DNA of 64,000 nucleotides from Amphritea japonica ATCC BAA-1530 (GTDB lineage Bacteria; Pseudomonadota; Gammaproteobacteria; Pseudomonadales; Balneatricaceae). Below the pieces are notes generated by a model. The model had not been told where the DNA came from and did not search any database. It was given only the letters and a program-made list of their open reading frames with translations. Within the stretch, counting starts at the first letter, position 1; every line of letters starts with the position of its first letter. Below are positions 1 through 8,857 of this stretch, one piece after another. The stretch lies in contig NZ_AP014545.1 of the NCBI RefSeq assembly GCF_016592435.1, positions 992,001 to 1,056,000 of the forward strand, written 5' to 3'. The translations under genes and the position numbers were made by a program.

Positions 1-191
1 TCGATTAGCCGTTGGAGTGTCTCTTCGGTAATGCGTTGCTTAGAAAAATCGGTCAGGCAGTGAGCGGCACTGAAACTAAACTTTTCAAAGCGCTGTGCAT
101 CTTCCGTAAACATCTGAGTCAGATGTTTATTACGCACATTGTCGGCATGTGCGTTGAGTGCGAGCCATGCAGGAGAGTGATTAACCGTCAT
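1..191 (-). CDS. pgi: Glucose-6-phosphate isomerase, N-terminal part (cut by window edge)
   Basis: Reading the minus strand from the ATG at 191 gives about 63 residues that run off the left edge with no stop. They start MTVNHSPAWLAL and contain DFSKQRITEETL, close to the DYSKNRITEETL block near the N-terminus of bacterial phosphoglucose isomerases. The enzyme interconverts glucose-6-phosphate and fructose-6-phosphate in the cytoplasm. The gene starts 4 bases after the galU stop, so the two are very likely co-transcribed. Together they link hexose phosphate to UDP-glucose supply for the upstream exopolysaccharide genes. Family assignment is firm despite the truncation; the catalytic part lies outside the window. 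Confidence 0.88.
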   Translation of the reverse strand, partial: MTVNHSPAWLALNAHADNVRNKHLTQMFTEDAQRFEKFSFSAAHCLTDFSKQRITEETLQRLI

Positions 192-195
192 AGTT

Positions 196-1080
196 TCAGT
201 CCTGTTGCGCCAGGAACTGCTTAAAATCTGCAGCGGTTTCCGGGTGTTGCAATCCATAAGCAACATTTGCCTGAAGAAAACCTAGTTTGTTGCCGCAGTC
301 ATATGTTTTACCCGTCATACGGTAAGCTTCTAGGGTCTGTTCTTTAAGCAGCTCGTCTAAGGCGTCAGTCAGCTGAATTTCACCGCCAGCACCGGGCTTA
401 GTATCAGCAAGCAGTTCCATTACCCTGCCTGGAAGGACATAGCGGCCGACAACCGACAGATCTGAAGGAGCTTCATCTGCGCTGGGCTTTTCAACCATTC
501 CGCAGATTGCTGCGGATTCTCCTGCAGCCGGTTTAATACCGTTGCAGTCAGTAATGCCGTAGAGATGAACTTTGTCCTCAGGCACAGCCTCAACCATAAT
601 CTGGGCGGCGCTATGTTGATCAAACGCGGCAACCATTTTTTGCAGATCAGTTTCGTTTTGCTGGTAGTTGTTGACCAGAACATCAGGCAGGATGACGACA
701 AAGGGCTCGTCCTTTATCACTTGTGCGGCGCAGTGTACTGCGTGACCCAGGCCTTTAGCTTCAGATTGACGAACTGAGAGAATAGTGACATCACTGGGAA
801 TAATATTACGTACAGCATTGAGAAGGTCTGTTTTGTTTTTCCGCTCAAGCTGTTCTTCGAGTTCATAGTGGCTATCGAAGTGGTCTTCAATTGATGATTT
901 ACCGCTACGAGTCACCAGTATTATCTCTTTAATACCTGCCTGAACCGCTTCTTCGACAACGTGTTGGATAACGGGTTTATCCACAACCGGCATCATCTCT
1001 TTTGGAATCGCTTTACTGGCCGGAAGTACCCGGGTTCCCAGACCTGCAACGGGGATTACTGCTTTACGTACGGTTGTCAT
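196..1080 (-). CDS. galU: UTP--glucose-1-phosphate uridylyltransferase
   Basis: This 294-residue protein makes UDP-glucose from UTP and glucose-1-phosphate, the activated sugar for exopolysaccharide and LPS. The N-terminal nucleotide-binding signature AVIPVAGLGTRVLPASK is intact, followed by IPKEMMPVVDKPVIQ. Later come a VEKP motif and GGEIQLTDAL, all typical of GalU/GalF. Length matches the family (about 280-300). I favour GalU over GalF because it is the only copy here and the signature residues are conserved. It lies 40 bases after the VpsP-like gene and immediately before pgi, so it appears to be the metabolic tail of the exopolysaccharide operon. Confidence 0.95.
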   Translation of the reverse strand: MTTVRKAVIPVAGLGTRVLPASKAIPKEMMPVVDKPVIQHVVEEAVQAGIKEIILVTRSGKSSIEDHFDSHYELEEQLERKNKTDLLNAVRNIIPSDVTILSVRQSEAKGLGHAVHCAAQVIKDEPFVVILPDVLVNNYQQNETDLQKMVAAFDQHSAAQIMVEAVPEDKVHLYGITDCNGIKPAAGESAAICGMVEKPSADEAPSDLSVVGRYVLPGRVMELLADTKPGAGGEIQLTDALDELLKEQTLEAYRMTGKTYDCGNKLGFLQANVAYGLQHPETAADFKQFLAQQD

Positions 1081-1120
1081 TATATTTCCTTTCCATAGAA
1101 AACGGAGTAGTTAGTTATCA

Positions 1121-1786
1121 TCAGAAACCACAAAGTTTTCTTTGATATATGTCTCTTTGTAAATTGGCACAGACCAGAGAACGCTTATTATATCGGTTTA
1201 TGATGATTTTTATATGTTCCATGTTTCGACGAATACCTCGTTGGATATTGTCGGTGATGATTTTTCTTTCCTGAGGATTCAGGCTTAACCATCCCAGTAG
1301 GCCTGCTTCGGCTAAGGCAATGTTTACGCCATTCTCCCAGGGCCCGCTAATAGCTGCTTGTTTGATTGCAATTTTATAGTCTTCATCAAACTCTTTTAAG
1401 AGAGCTTTAATCAGTGCGAAATTGGCCTGGCTGTATGCCCATCGGGGCCTTAGCGCGGTTGAGTGTTGATAGCTTGCTAATGCGTTATGTAAAGCGGTGG
1501 TCTGCAACAGAGGGCTATCGGAGATAAGTGCTTCGTAATGAAATAGCCTGCCCTGATAATCATAATATTCAGGATTACTGTCCCAGCTTAATGCGGCTTC
1601 TATAGCGACTTGAGCCTTGTTGAGTTCCTGGTGTGTTGGCAGCCTATTTTCGGATTGCCACTTGCTAATACTGTAGCGAACGGGATAAGCATTTATATCG
1701 CCAAGACCCCATTGGGTAACCGGAATGCAAAGGGCGATCAGAGCCAGCGCAGGGAGTAAGGCTAGCTTTCTGGTAAATTTAATCAC
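1121..1786 (-). CDS. VpsP-like exopolysaccharide-associated protein
   Basis: A 221-residue protein with an N-terminal membrane anchor or signal (LALLPALALIALCIPV, about residues 8-23). A helical, TPR-like body follows: repeated alanine/tyrosine-rich helices around residues 55-150 such as YDYQGRLFHYEAL and ALASYQHSTALRPRWAYSQANFAL. The start is GTG at 1786 and overlaps the phosphatase gene by 8 bases, so the two are translationally coupled. Similar anchored helical proteins accompany the export genes of Vibrio-type exopolysaccharide loci (VpsP). I assign it to that group on layout and general resemblance, not on a decisive motif. The biochemical role is unknown; a scaffold at the export machine is a guess. 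Confidence 0.55.
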   Translation of the reverse strand: MIKFTRKLALLPALALIALCIPVTQWGLGDINAYPVRYSISKWQSENRLPTHQELNKAQVAIEAALSWDSNPEYYDYQGRLFHYEALISDSPLLQTTALHNALASYQHSTALRPRWAYSQANFALIKALLKEFDEDYKIAIKQAAISGPWENGVNIALAEAGLLGWLSLNPQERKIITDNIQRGIRRNMEHIKIIINRYNKRSLVCANLQRDIYQRKLCGF

Positions 1787-2504
1787 GCAGGCGCCCTAAA
1801 ATTGTTGCAGGATTACTTGTAACCAGCTCGATGGCGGCCCGGTTGCCTATGATTTCAGCGGCCGCTTTGAGGCCGTTACTTAGAATCGGCGGTCGATGGG
1901 TGGCGTTATGAGCATCTGTGGCCAGAACGGTTGCCCATTCCTGCTGAAGAATATAGGTTGCGCAGTGCTTAGCCATTGCTCCAAACTCGCCTGTTATCGA
2001 CATAGCTGTTAACTGTAAAAGACATCCTGCATCAATGAAGGGGGCTAGCTTCTCTGGTGAAAGCATTATCTCTTTATTGCGCTCTGGGTGGGCGATCATT
2101 GGCGTAATTTTATGTCTTTTCAACCATTGAATCAGCTGATCTGTTCCCGGCAGAATATGGCTATGGGGTAGTTCCAGCAGTAAAACCTGTTCTCCCTTCC
2201 ATGAACCCAGATAGGGAATTAACCCAGCAGGAATCAGAGTTAGCATCTCTGTAGAGATGCGGGTCTCAGCACCCATGCTTAGCGTTAAAGGCATGCCTTT
2301 TTCTACAAGGGTTTGCTGAAGGCTGCTTAGGGCCGGTTGAATGGTACTGATCTGGTTGTCGTATCGGCCCGGGTGTATGTGGGGTGTGACAACGATATGA
2401 GAGATACCGTCATTTACCGCTATTTCTGCCAGAGCAAGCGACTCCTCCAGCGTTGCTGGACCATCGTCAATGCCCGGGAGAATATGATTATGCAGATCAA
2501 TCAT
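1779..2504 (-). CDS. PHP-domain tyrosine-protein phosphatase, CpsB/YwqE type
   Basis: The 241-residue protein opens with MIDLHNHILPGIDDGP, the metal-binding first motif of the polymerase-and-histidinol-phosphatase fold. Further metal ligands are visible in VTPHIHPGRY, IAHPERN and LATDAHN. In CpsB/Wzb/YwqE enzymes these hold a metal cluster that removes phosphate from the C-terminal tyrosines of the partner autokinase. The start ATG shares one base with the stop of the kinase gene just upstream (TAATG), so enzyme and substrate are translationally coupled. The phosphorylation cycle is expected to control polymer length and export. Length and motif order match the family; confidence in the specific substrate comes from the neighbourhood. 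Confidence 0.88.
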   Translation of the reverse strand: MIDLHNHILPGIDDGPATLEESLALAEIAVNDGISHIVVTPHIHPGRYDNQISTIQPALSSLQQTLVEKGMPLTLSMGAETRISTEMLTLIPAGLIPYLGSWKGEQVLLLELPHSHILPGTDQLIQWLKRHKITPMIAHPERNKEIMLSPEKLAPFIDAGCLLQLTAMSITGEFGAMAKHCATYILQQEWATVLATDAHNATHRPPILSNGLKAAAEIIGNRAAIELVTSNPATILGRLRD

Positions 2505-4726
2505 TAGGTGCTGCTTTTAACCGCGGGATCCTGTTCGACATAACCATAGCTGTCGTAATACCCCTCATAATCGTTGCCGTAGTACTTACTCGCTTTTTTC
2601 GTATCAAGCTGATTGAGTACAACGCCAATAATGGGGGCATTGGCTTCTTTCAGGCGCTTTAAGCCTGCTTTTGCCTGTTGATAGTTTGTTGAGTCTGCTT
2701 TGACGACATAGATCATCGCGCCGACATGTTGTGCCAGCACCAGCGCGTCACTGACTGCTTGTGTAGGGGCGGTATCAATCACAATGCGGTCGTAGTGAGT
2801 CTCAAGAGCTTCCAATACTTTAGCAAATCGCTTTGATGCCAGCAGATCGAGTGGATTTGGTGGAAGAGTTCCGGCGGTCATCAGGTCAATGTTGTTTATG
2901 TCTGCACGGTGGATGCACTGTTCAAGTTTAGAGGTGCCAGCGACAAGATTAGACAGTCCCGGCGATTTATTTGACAGGCTAAAGGCTTTGGCAATTGAAG
3001 GCCTGCGCATGTCGGCATCAATCAGCAGTACTTTTTCCATCTGGCCGAGTGATGTGGCCAGGTTGATTGCCAGAGAGGTTTTGCCTTCGCCGGGTATCGA
3101 TGAAGTACAGCATAAGATTTTATGAGGATTGTCTAGTGCTGATAGTACAACGCCGGTTCTGATCGTTCTTACCGACTCAGCGTAGGGGGATTGAGGGTCA
3201 GTTATATAGGCCTTGTAGCTGCTCTCCTCTTCACCTTTTTTCTGGGTCAACAAGGGTAAAAGCCCCAGCATAGTAGACTGTAGTTTTGTTTCGACGTCGG
3301 CGGCTGTTTTAACGGTGTTATTTAACGCTTCCATAAGAAAAGCAAGTACGACACCAAACATCAGACTGGCGACGAATGAGAGGACAACGATGAGTTTCTT
3401 CTTTGGTTTTGCTGGTTTCATCGGAACAACAGCAGGGTCGCTAATGCGCGCGTTGGCGGTTTGTAAATTGCCGGTAGCGTTGGTTTCATTCAAACGGTTA
3501 AAGAACGTGTCGTATAGCTGCCGGGTAGATTCCGCTTCTTTTTCAAGCGACTTGAGCCGGTGGTCTTTATTATTGATCGCCTGCAGGCTTTGCTTCGCTT
3601 TTTCCTGATCGGCTTTAAGTGATCGCTCGTTTGTCAGGGCGATACGGTAATCATTTTCAACGCTGCTAACAATTCTCTTTATTTGATTATATAAGCTGCT
3701 TCTAACATCTTTTAGCTCGGACTCTGCCGCTTGCATTTGTGGATGCTTAGGGCCGTAACGTTTGGATAGATCGGCTTTCTTGAGTGCGATTTCTAACTCT
3801 GCCCGCTTGAGATCTCTGATCAGCGGATGGTTCAGAATAAGAGGGATGTTCTCGTATGCTTCCAGATCAGGGGAGGCAACGGCTTTGATTTGACGGTGGA
3901 GGCTTTCTGCTTCCAGGCGCTTGCGGCGTGCATCGACAAGCCGGGTAGAGATGAGCGAGAGCTCGTTGTTAGCAATTTCGGCACCGCCGTCACTGCCGAC
4001 GATACCTTCTCTATTACGGTATTCCTGTAGTTTATCTTCTGCAGCGTTTACCTGATCACGCAGACCGCTAAGGCGCTCCATCAGCCACTCGGAAGCTTTA
4101 TAAGTCAGTTGTAGGCGTGAATCAAGATTGTTCTCAATATAGGCATCACCCACAGCATTGGCTACCTGGGCGGCAAGGAGAGGACTATTTGCTTCAAAAG
4201 TGATCTTAACTAACTGGGTTTTGCGGACGGGGGCAACAGATAACCTCTGTAGAAAGCTATTGGTTATGTGTTGAAGCTTGATTTTAGCCAGCTCGTCAGC
4301 GGTCAGCTCTTTCTGAGGGAGCTCAACTGGCAATAGATCGCGCCAGTTGAATGAGAAAGCTGACGGCTCAGGATTGAATTCAGGGTGCTCAACCAGGTTT
4401 AGCTTCAGAATAACTTTCTCTGCGAGTTGACGCGACTTAAGGATCTCGAACTGTGTTAGATAGTATTCGTTGTTTTTGGTGTCCAGACCGTAGACTTCTT
4501 CAATTGAGACCACGTTGGCCTGCTGAGACTCAATGAGTAAAGTAGCGGTGGCTCGGTAGGCTGGCTTCATTGAGAAAACAACCAGCGTTGTTAAAATCGA
4601 CACAATAAGAGCAAATCCGAAGATACCCCATTTATGCCGATTGATAGTCATCCAATATTGACGAAGATCGATGACTTCATCTTGCATCTGATGTGAAAAT
4701 CTATCCTGTGACGCTGTCGTATCCAT
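2504..4726 (-). CDS. Polysaccharide co-polymerase with tyrosine autokinase domain (Wzc/GumC-like)
   Basis: This 740-residue inner-membrane protein combines a Wzz-type chain-length domain with a bacterial tyrosine kinase. The first membrane helix lies at about 33-52. A long periplasmic part with coiled coil follows (roughly 210-410), and the second helix is at about 445-466 after the proline-rich PMKPAKPKKK. The cytoplasmic kinase has Walker A SSIPGEGKTS (about 542-551), Walker A' LLIDADMRRP (about 567-576) and Walker B IVIDTAP (about 648-654). The C-terminus carries a tyrosine cluster, KYYGNDYEGYYDSYGYVE (about 714-731), the expected site of autophosphorylation. It sits between the export protein and its cognate PHP phosphatase genes. 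It should set polymer length and couple synthesis to export. Confidence 0.93.
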   Translation of the reverse strand: MDTTASQDRFSHQMQDEVIDLRQYWMTINRHKWGIFGFALIVSILTTLVVFSMKPAYRATATLLIESQQANVVSIEEVYGLDTKNNEYYLTQFEILKSRQLAEKVILKLNLVEHPEFNPEPSAFSFNWRDLLPVELPQKELTADELAKIKLQHITNSFLQRLSVAPVRKTQLVKITFEANSPLLAAQVANAVGDAYIENNLDSRLQLTYKASEWLMERLSGLRDQVNAAEDKLQEYRNREGIVGSDGGAEIANNELSLISTRLVDARRKRLEAESLHRQIKAVASPDLEAYENIPLILNHPLIRDLKRAELEIALKKADLSKRYGPKHPQMQAAESELKDVRSSLYNQIKRIVSSVENDYRIALTNERSLKADQEKAKQSLQAINNKDHRLKSLEKEAESTRQLYDTFFNRLNETNATGNLQTANARISDPAVVPMKPAKPKKKLIVVLSFVASLMFGVVLAFLMEALNNTVKTAADVETKLQSTMLGLLPLLTQKKGEEESSYKAYITDPQSPYAESVRTIRTGVVLSALDNPHKILCCTSSIPGEGKTSLAINLATSLGQMEKVLLIDADMRRPSIAKAFSLSNKSPGLSNLVAGTSKLEQCIHRADINNIDLMTAGTLPPNPLDLLASKRFAKVLEALETHYDRIVIDTAPTQAVSDALVLAQHVGAMIYVVKADSTNYQQAKAGLKRLKEANAPIIGVVLNQLDTKKASKYYGNDYEGYYDSYGYVEQDPAVKSST

Positions 4727-4834
4727 ACTTAAAATTCTCTGCTGCTAGTGTTGGCAGGATGAAATAAATAATCGAAGAGGTTTGAGTTGCAAAGGATGCA
4801 GTTCTCTTGGATATAATTTGGTTTAGGTGATTGG

Positions 4835-5392
4835 CTAGAAGAAGCTCTGCTCAATCGTGATTATGTCACCTGGCTGGACTTGTTGGCCCAACTCCACCAT
4901 ATCTGGCTCTTCAGCGTTGTCATCATGTTGAATAAAAATCTTAGACTTTGATGCGCGTTCAGTGAAGCCGCCAGCGATGGCAACGGCTTTCTGCAAAGTT
5001 AGCCCGGGTTGAAAAGGATAGCTGCCGGGTTTTTTGACTTCGCCATTAATGAAGAACTCACGGTATTCGAGTACGGCTACGTTAACGTTGGGGCTTAGCA
5101 GATACCCGTCGGCTAAGCCGATTGCAATTTTGTTACTTAACTCGCTGGTGGTCAGGTTTAGTACTTCCATTTCACCAAGAAAGGGGTAAGAGATCGTGCC
5201 TGCATCGCTCAAGCGGGTTTCAATACTAAGCTCCTCTTCACCGTAGACGGTGATTTTTACCATATCACCGGAGCCGAGAGGATAATCTGAAAATTGTGAT
5301 TCATCAGCCCAGCAGATATTCACCATAGCGGCTAAAAAAAGCAGGCCAATGGTTTTTAGTGAAAGACTGAAGTAATTACCTAAATACTGCAT
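4835..5392 (-). CDS. Short polysaccharide export protein (OPX family, Wza-like without C-terminal barrel)
   Basis: A 185-residue secreted protein with a signal peptide (LKTIGLLFLAAMVNICWADE). A poly-export domain follows (YPLGSGDMVKITVYGEEELS ... DAGTISYPFLGEMEV). A soluble ligand-binding beta-grasp segment comes next (FINGEVKKPGSYPFQPGLTLQKAVAIAGGF). It has no proper lipobox: the only early Cys is preceded by VNI. It also stops before the C-terminal amphipathic helix that forms the outer-membrane helical barrel in E. coli Wza (about 380 residues). It therefore cannot by itself span the outer membrane in the Wza manner. The beta-barrel gene directly upstream (5426-6625) is the obvious candidate for the missing pore. 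Confidence 0.87.
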   Translation of the reverse strand: MQYLGNYFSLSLKTIGLLFLAAMVNICWADESQFSDYPLGSGDMVKITVYGEEELSIETRLSDAGTISYPFLGEMEVLNLTTSELSNKIAIGLADGYLLSPNVNVAVLEYREFFINGEVKKPGSYPFQPGLTLQKAVAIAGGFTERASKSKIFIQHDDNAEEPDMVELGQQVQPGDIITIEQSFF

Positions 5393-5425
5393 GTTTCGTT
5401 CTCAAAAGTAGACATTTAGTTTCGA

Positions 5426-6625
5426 TCAGAGAGAGCCTGTGACTGAAATCTGGTAAGTATTTCGGCTGAACGGAATGTTAGCCGTGTTGGAGTCGGTATT
5501 CTGATAAGCGTAACCGATACCAAAACTTAGCCAACGGCGCATGTCATAGTTCAGCTTGATGCTTGCGTCGGTGATATCATCCTGACGGCCGCCTGTAGCA
5601 CCCTGGTAGTCGTCATTAGTGTATCCGGAACTGAGAACTGTTTGAGTCTGATCGTTCCAGTCATGGGACCAGGTCAGGCGTAGTGCTTTAGAATCAATAA
5701 AGTCTCCTGCGCCAGAAGATTCTTTTTCAGACTGGCTGGTTGCAAAATCTAATACTGAGTACGTTAGCGGTTCCCATTTTAGCGCGGCTTCCCAACTACT
5801 CCCGGAGAAGTCTGATCGGCTGGATGCGCTGAAGTCTTTATTGACCTGGCCTAATTTAATCGTGCCGGTGGTTTTGGCTGTGCCTTCCCAGGTTGCGCCG
5901 ACATAGTAGCGTCTGGTTTCGCTGTCCAGGCTTGTTGTCGGGTCTACTTTATAATTAAGATCCTGGTTTCTGATTTCAAACAGCAGTGATGTTTTCGGTT
6001 GAATCTTATAATAGAAAGCAGCGCTTAGCGTGGTTTGCTCATTGTCGCGCTCATCAGTTATAGAGCGGAAATTTTGGTATTCTTTATCGTCATACTTACC
6101 TGAGAAAACCAGCTTTCCAGCGGCGTTGTCTGCACCGTAGGTGTAGGAAAAGGAGACAGACTTAGTATCGTATTTAAGAGGCGAGCTCAGCCCTGCACCG
6201 ACACTGCCCGATTCTGTGATGCCTGTGCCTCGCTCTTCGTGGTTCTTTGAATAAGTAGCATTCAGGTCCAGCGTGTTACGTGCGTCAAATTCGAGATGCG
6301 CATCGAGACCCAGATTATGATCGGTATAGTTATCATCAGCGCTGCTATCATAGATGCCTTGATTGAGAGAGTAACTTACCCGGTAGGCATTGAAACCATC
6401 CTCCGCAATCATTTGTACCTTAGGACTTATAATCGTCTTTTGACTATCCACTTCGGATGAACTGGAACTGAAAATATTGTCATCGTAGCCGGTCTGAATA
6501 CTGAGCGTCGGAATGATGCTTACAGGGCCCATGTCGTATGAAGCAGGCTCGATAGCAGAAAATGCAGATGAGGAAAGAAAAAGTGCTGGCGCAGTAACTA
6601 TGCTTGCCAGAGTTCGGCTTTTCAT
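5426..6625 (-). CDS. Outer-membrane beta-barrel protein of the exopolysaccharide operon
   Basis: A 399-residue protein with a clear signal peptide (SIVTAPALFLSSSAFSA, cleavage around residue 23). The rest is alternating amphipathic strands with aromatic girdles (for example RYYVGATWEG, SWEAALKWEPL, LRLTWSHDWN, WLSFGIGYAYQN), typical of a roughly 16-18-stranded porin-like barrel. It resembles the putative beta-barrel porin 2 and EpsL-type proteins found in exopolysaccharide clusters. It is the first gene of the minus-strand operon, 33 bases upstream of the short export protein. I infer that it forms the outer-membrane conduit for the polymer. The last residue is leucine rather than the usual aromatic, which is tolerated in some barrels. 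Confidence 0.75.
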   Translation of the reverse strand: MKSRTLASIVTAPALFLSSSAFSAIEPASYDMGPVSIIPTLSIQTGYDDNIFSSSSSEVDSQKTIISPKVQMIAEDGFNAYRVSYSLNQGIYDSSADDNYTDHNLGLDAHLEFDARNTLDLNATYSKNHEERGTGITESGSVGAGLSSPLKYDTKSVSFSYTYGADNAAGKLVFSGKYDDKEYQNFRSITDERDNEQTTLSAAFYYKIQPKTSLLFEIRNQDLNYKVDPTTSLDSETRRYYVGATWEGTAKTTGTIKLGQVNKDFSASSRSDFSGSSWEAALKWEPLTYSVLDFATSQSEKESSGAGDFIDSKALRLTWSHDWNDQTQTVLSSGYTNDDYQGATGGRQDDITDASIKLNYDMRRWLSFGIGYAYQNTDSNTANIPFSRNTYQISVTGSL

Positions 6626-6959
6626 TGACTGATATCCTTATGTGTATCCATACGAGCCTTTCTTTGTTTCAACTCCTATTTTTCCATGCTCTTGAGGGAA
6701 AATATGAAACGTAGGCTACTTAACTAAATGTAATAATAACATGAGCTTTTTTGGTAGCGCTTAGTTAGAAGCACTTCAGGGCGATGCCCAGCGGAGATAT
6801 TTTACCCTTTTTTGCTGCGCTGCGAAATTTTTTTCTCACTTCATTTCTGTTGGGTGGGTTTATCTGCTTGTGCAGGTGGATTTTGTATTCAGTTATACTG
6901 GGTTTTCGCTATAGTGTGTTGCAAAGAAATGACATGAAACTGTTTAGTCGGGAATAATT
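6626..6959. other. Divergent intergenic region between exopolysaccharide operon and moaB
   Basis: This 334-base stretch should hold the promoters of both divergent transcripts. Visible elements are a GGGC-GAT-GCCC mini-hairpin near 6780-6790 and an inverted pair TAACTAA/TTAGTTA flanking about 40 bases (around 6721-6775). Two -10-like hexamers, TATACT (6894-6899) and TATAGT (6910-6915), lie upstream of moaB without convincing -35 partners. I saw no c-di-GMP or molybdenum-cofactor riboswitch signature on either strand. Confidence 0.35.
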
Positions 6960-7514
6960 ATGGGTCACGCAAAAAAAGATGTTCCTTTTCAGCCTTTAAA
7001 GATTGCGGTATTGACTGTCTCTGATACTCGTACTCCGGAAAATGATACTTCAGGTGATGCGCTGGTATCGGGTTTAACGGAGGCAGGGCATGCTCTGGCG
7101 GATCACGTTATCTGTAAAGATGATGTGTATCAGCTGCGTGCGGTTGTCTCTAAGTGGATTGCAGATGAAGATGTGCAGTCTATTTTGGTAACTGGCGGAA
7201 CCGGTTTTACACTGCGCGACACAACCCCTGAAGCGCTTAAGCCGCTGTTTGATAAGGCGATAGAGGGTTATGGAGAGTTATTTCGTCAGCTGTCGTATGA
7301 TGAGATAGGTACGTCGACTATTCAGTCGCGAGCATTCGCAGGGGTGGCTAATCGAACGGTTGTCTTCTGTATGCCGGGTTCTACTGGCGCTTGCAAAACC
7401 GCCTGGAATGGCATTATTCGTGAGCAGTTAGATTCTCGTCATCGGCCATGTAATTTTGTTGAAATGGTTATGACAAATAAGCTTATTGATACTGCTTGTG
7501 GGCCGCGTGGATGA
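6960..7514 (+). CDS. moaB: Molybdopterin adenylyltransferase-type protein MoaB
   Basis: The 184-residue protein belongs to the MoaB/MogA family that acts on molybdopterin in cofactor maturation. It shows the family blocks LTVSDTRTPENDTSGD, VTGGTGFTLRDTTPEAL and the late FCMPGSTGACKTAWNGII, with the ligand-binding GGTG loop intact. Length equals that of E. coli MoaB. Unlike MogA it lacks extra C-terminal sequence. It is the first gene of a small cofactor group and overlaps moeA by 4 bases (ATGA), implying translational coupling. Bacterial MoaB may be partly redundant with MogA, so its exact catalytic share is less certain than its family. Confidence 0.93.
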   Translation: MGHAKKDVPFQPLKIAVLTVSDTRTPENDTSGDALVSGLTEAGHALADHVICKDDVYQLRAVVSKWIADEDVQSILVTGGTGFTLRDTTPEALKPLFDKAIEGYGELFRQLSYDEIGTSTIQSRAFAGVANRTVVFCMPGSTGACKTAWNGIIREQLDSRHRPCNFVEMVMTNKLIDTACGPRG

Positions 7515-8752
7515 ATAGTGGTGATCAGGGTTGTGATGCGCCTGTGCAAAAATTGATGCCTGTTGAAGCAGCGTTGGAAAGATTACTTGCAGAAGCTGTC
7601 CCGAAGAGTGCTATTGAAACGCTGGATATCACGAGCGCACTGGGGCGAGTCATCGCTGAAGATCAGTTGTCATCGGTGGATGTTCCTCCTCAGGATAACA
7701 GTGCGATGGATGGATATGCGTTTGCCAGTGTTGATGTGCTGGAAGGGCAGCGTCTGTCAGTCTCTCAGCGTATTCCTGCTGGCACAGCACCGGCGCCGTT
7801 GAAGCCGGGTACTGCGGCGCGTATTTTTACGGGTTCTGAAATACCCCCGGGTGCAGATACTGTCGTGATGCAGGAGAATACTGCGGCGGGTGAAACTGAC
7901 GGCGTTAGCTGGGTGGATATTAACCAGGCGGTAGTCGCTGGTAATAATATCCGTCAGCGGGGTCAGGATATCGGTGCCGGGCAGGTCGTTATGGCAGCGG
8001 GTACGCGCCTGCAGGCGATGCATCTTGGTGTGCTGGCGTCTGTTGGTATTGCCAGGGTGGCCGTCTATCGGCCACTTAAGGTGGCTGTTTTGGCTACCGG
8101 TGATGAGCTGGTTATGCCGGGTAATACACTTAAGCCAGGTCAGATTTATAATTCAAACTTATTTACGCTACGGGCTTTGCTGCAAGGTCTGGGGTGTGAA
8201 ATTGTTGATTTAGGTATCGTTGAGGATTCTTTCGACGGGACTAAAAAAGCACTGAAGGCTGCTTCTGAGAAAGCTGATTGTATTATCAGTAGTGGTGGGG
8301 TGTCTGTCGGTGAAGAGGACCATGTTAAAGCTGCTGTAGAGGCACTGGGCAATCTGGGGTTGTGGAGGATTGCTATTAAGCCAGGTAAACCTATGGCTTT
8401 TGGGTCTGTGAATGGTACGCCTTTTTTAGGGCTGCCAGGGAATCCTGCGGCTGTATTGGTTACATTTAATATATTTGCGCGGCCGTTTTTGTTGAAATCA
8501 ATGGGCGCGGCTTCGCTGCATCCTAATAGCTTTATGGTAGAAGCGGGATTTAGCCGCACAAAATCGATTGGTCGTCAGGAGTATCTTCGGGTAGAACTGA
8601 ATAAGGGGCAGGCGGTGCTGGGTCATAGTCAGAGCTCTGGTGTGCTAAGTTCATCGGTCACTGCCGCGGGTTATCTGGTTGTGCCGCCTCATACTGTTGT
8701 TCAGGCCGGAGACCGTCTGCTATTTATTCCGTTTAGCGAAGTGCTTAACTAG
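7511..8752 (+). CDS. moeA: Molybdopterin molybdenumtransferase MoeA
   Basis: A protein of about 413 residues that inserts molybdenum into adenylylated molybdopterin. Domain signatures include DVPPQDNSAMDGYA near the N-terminus, RIFTGSEIPPGADTVVMQE, the MoaB-like domain with LKVAVLATGDELV and SSGGVSVGEEDHV, then GLPGNPAAVLVTF. A longer reading from 7496 is possible, but the ATG at 7511 overlaps the moaB stop as ATGA, the usual coupled arrangement. Length is typical (about 400-411). It works downstream of MoaB/MogA; the genes for the early steps (moaA, moaC, moaE) are not in the window. Confidence 0.94.
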   Translation: MNSGDQGCDAPVQKLMPVEAALERLLAEAVPKSAIETLDITSALGRVIAEDQLSSVDVPPQDNSAMDGYAFASVDVLEGQRLSVSQRIPAGTAPAPLKPGTAARIFTGSEIPPGADTVVMQENTAAGETDGVSWVDINQAVVAGNNIRQRGQDIGAGQVVMAAGTRLQAMHLGVLASVGIARVAVYRPLKVAVLATGDELVMPGNTLKPGQIYNSNLFTLRALLQGLGCEIVDLGIVEDSFDGTKKALKAASEKADCIISSGGVSVGEEDHVKAAVEALGNLGLWRIAIKPGKPMAFGSVNGTPFLGLPGNPAAVLVTFNIFARPFLLKSMGAASLHPNSFMVEAGFSRTKSIGRQEYLRVELNKGQAVLGHSQSSGVLSSSVTAAGYLVVPPHTVVQAGDRLLFIPFSEVLN

Positions 8753-8857
8753 GAAAATACGAACGATCCCCAGTGTTATTAGCTATGCTTTTGTTCATAT
8801 GCTTACTTATAGGTAAGTGGTTAGTTTTTTGGTTGTTTTGTTGTGAAGGTGTTGTGA

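Noticed and set aside
6626-6959. Molybdenum-cofactor or c-di-GMP riboswitch between the exopolysaccharide operon and moaB
   Set aside because: I looked for the conserved core segments on both strands and did not see them.
8146-8559. 137-codon minus-strand frame inside moeA
   Set aside because: Antisense to conserved MoeA blocks; no ribosome-binding site or motif.
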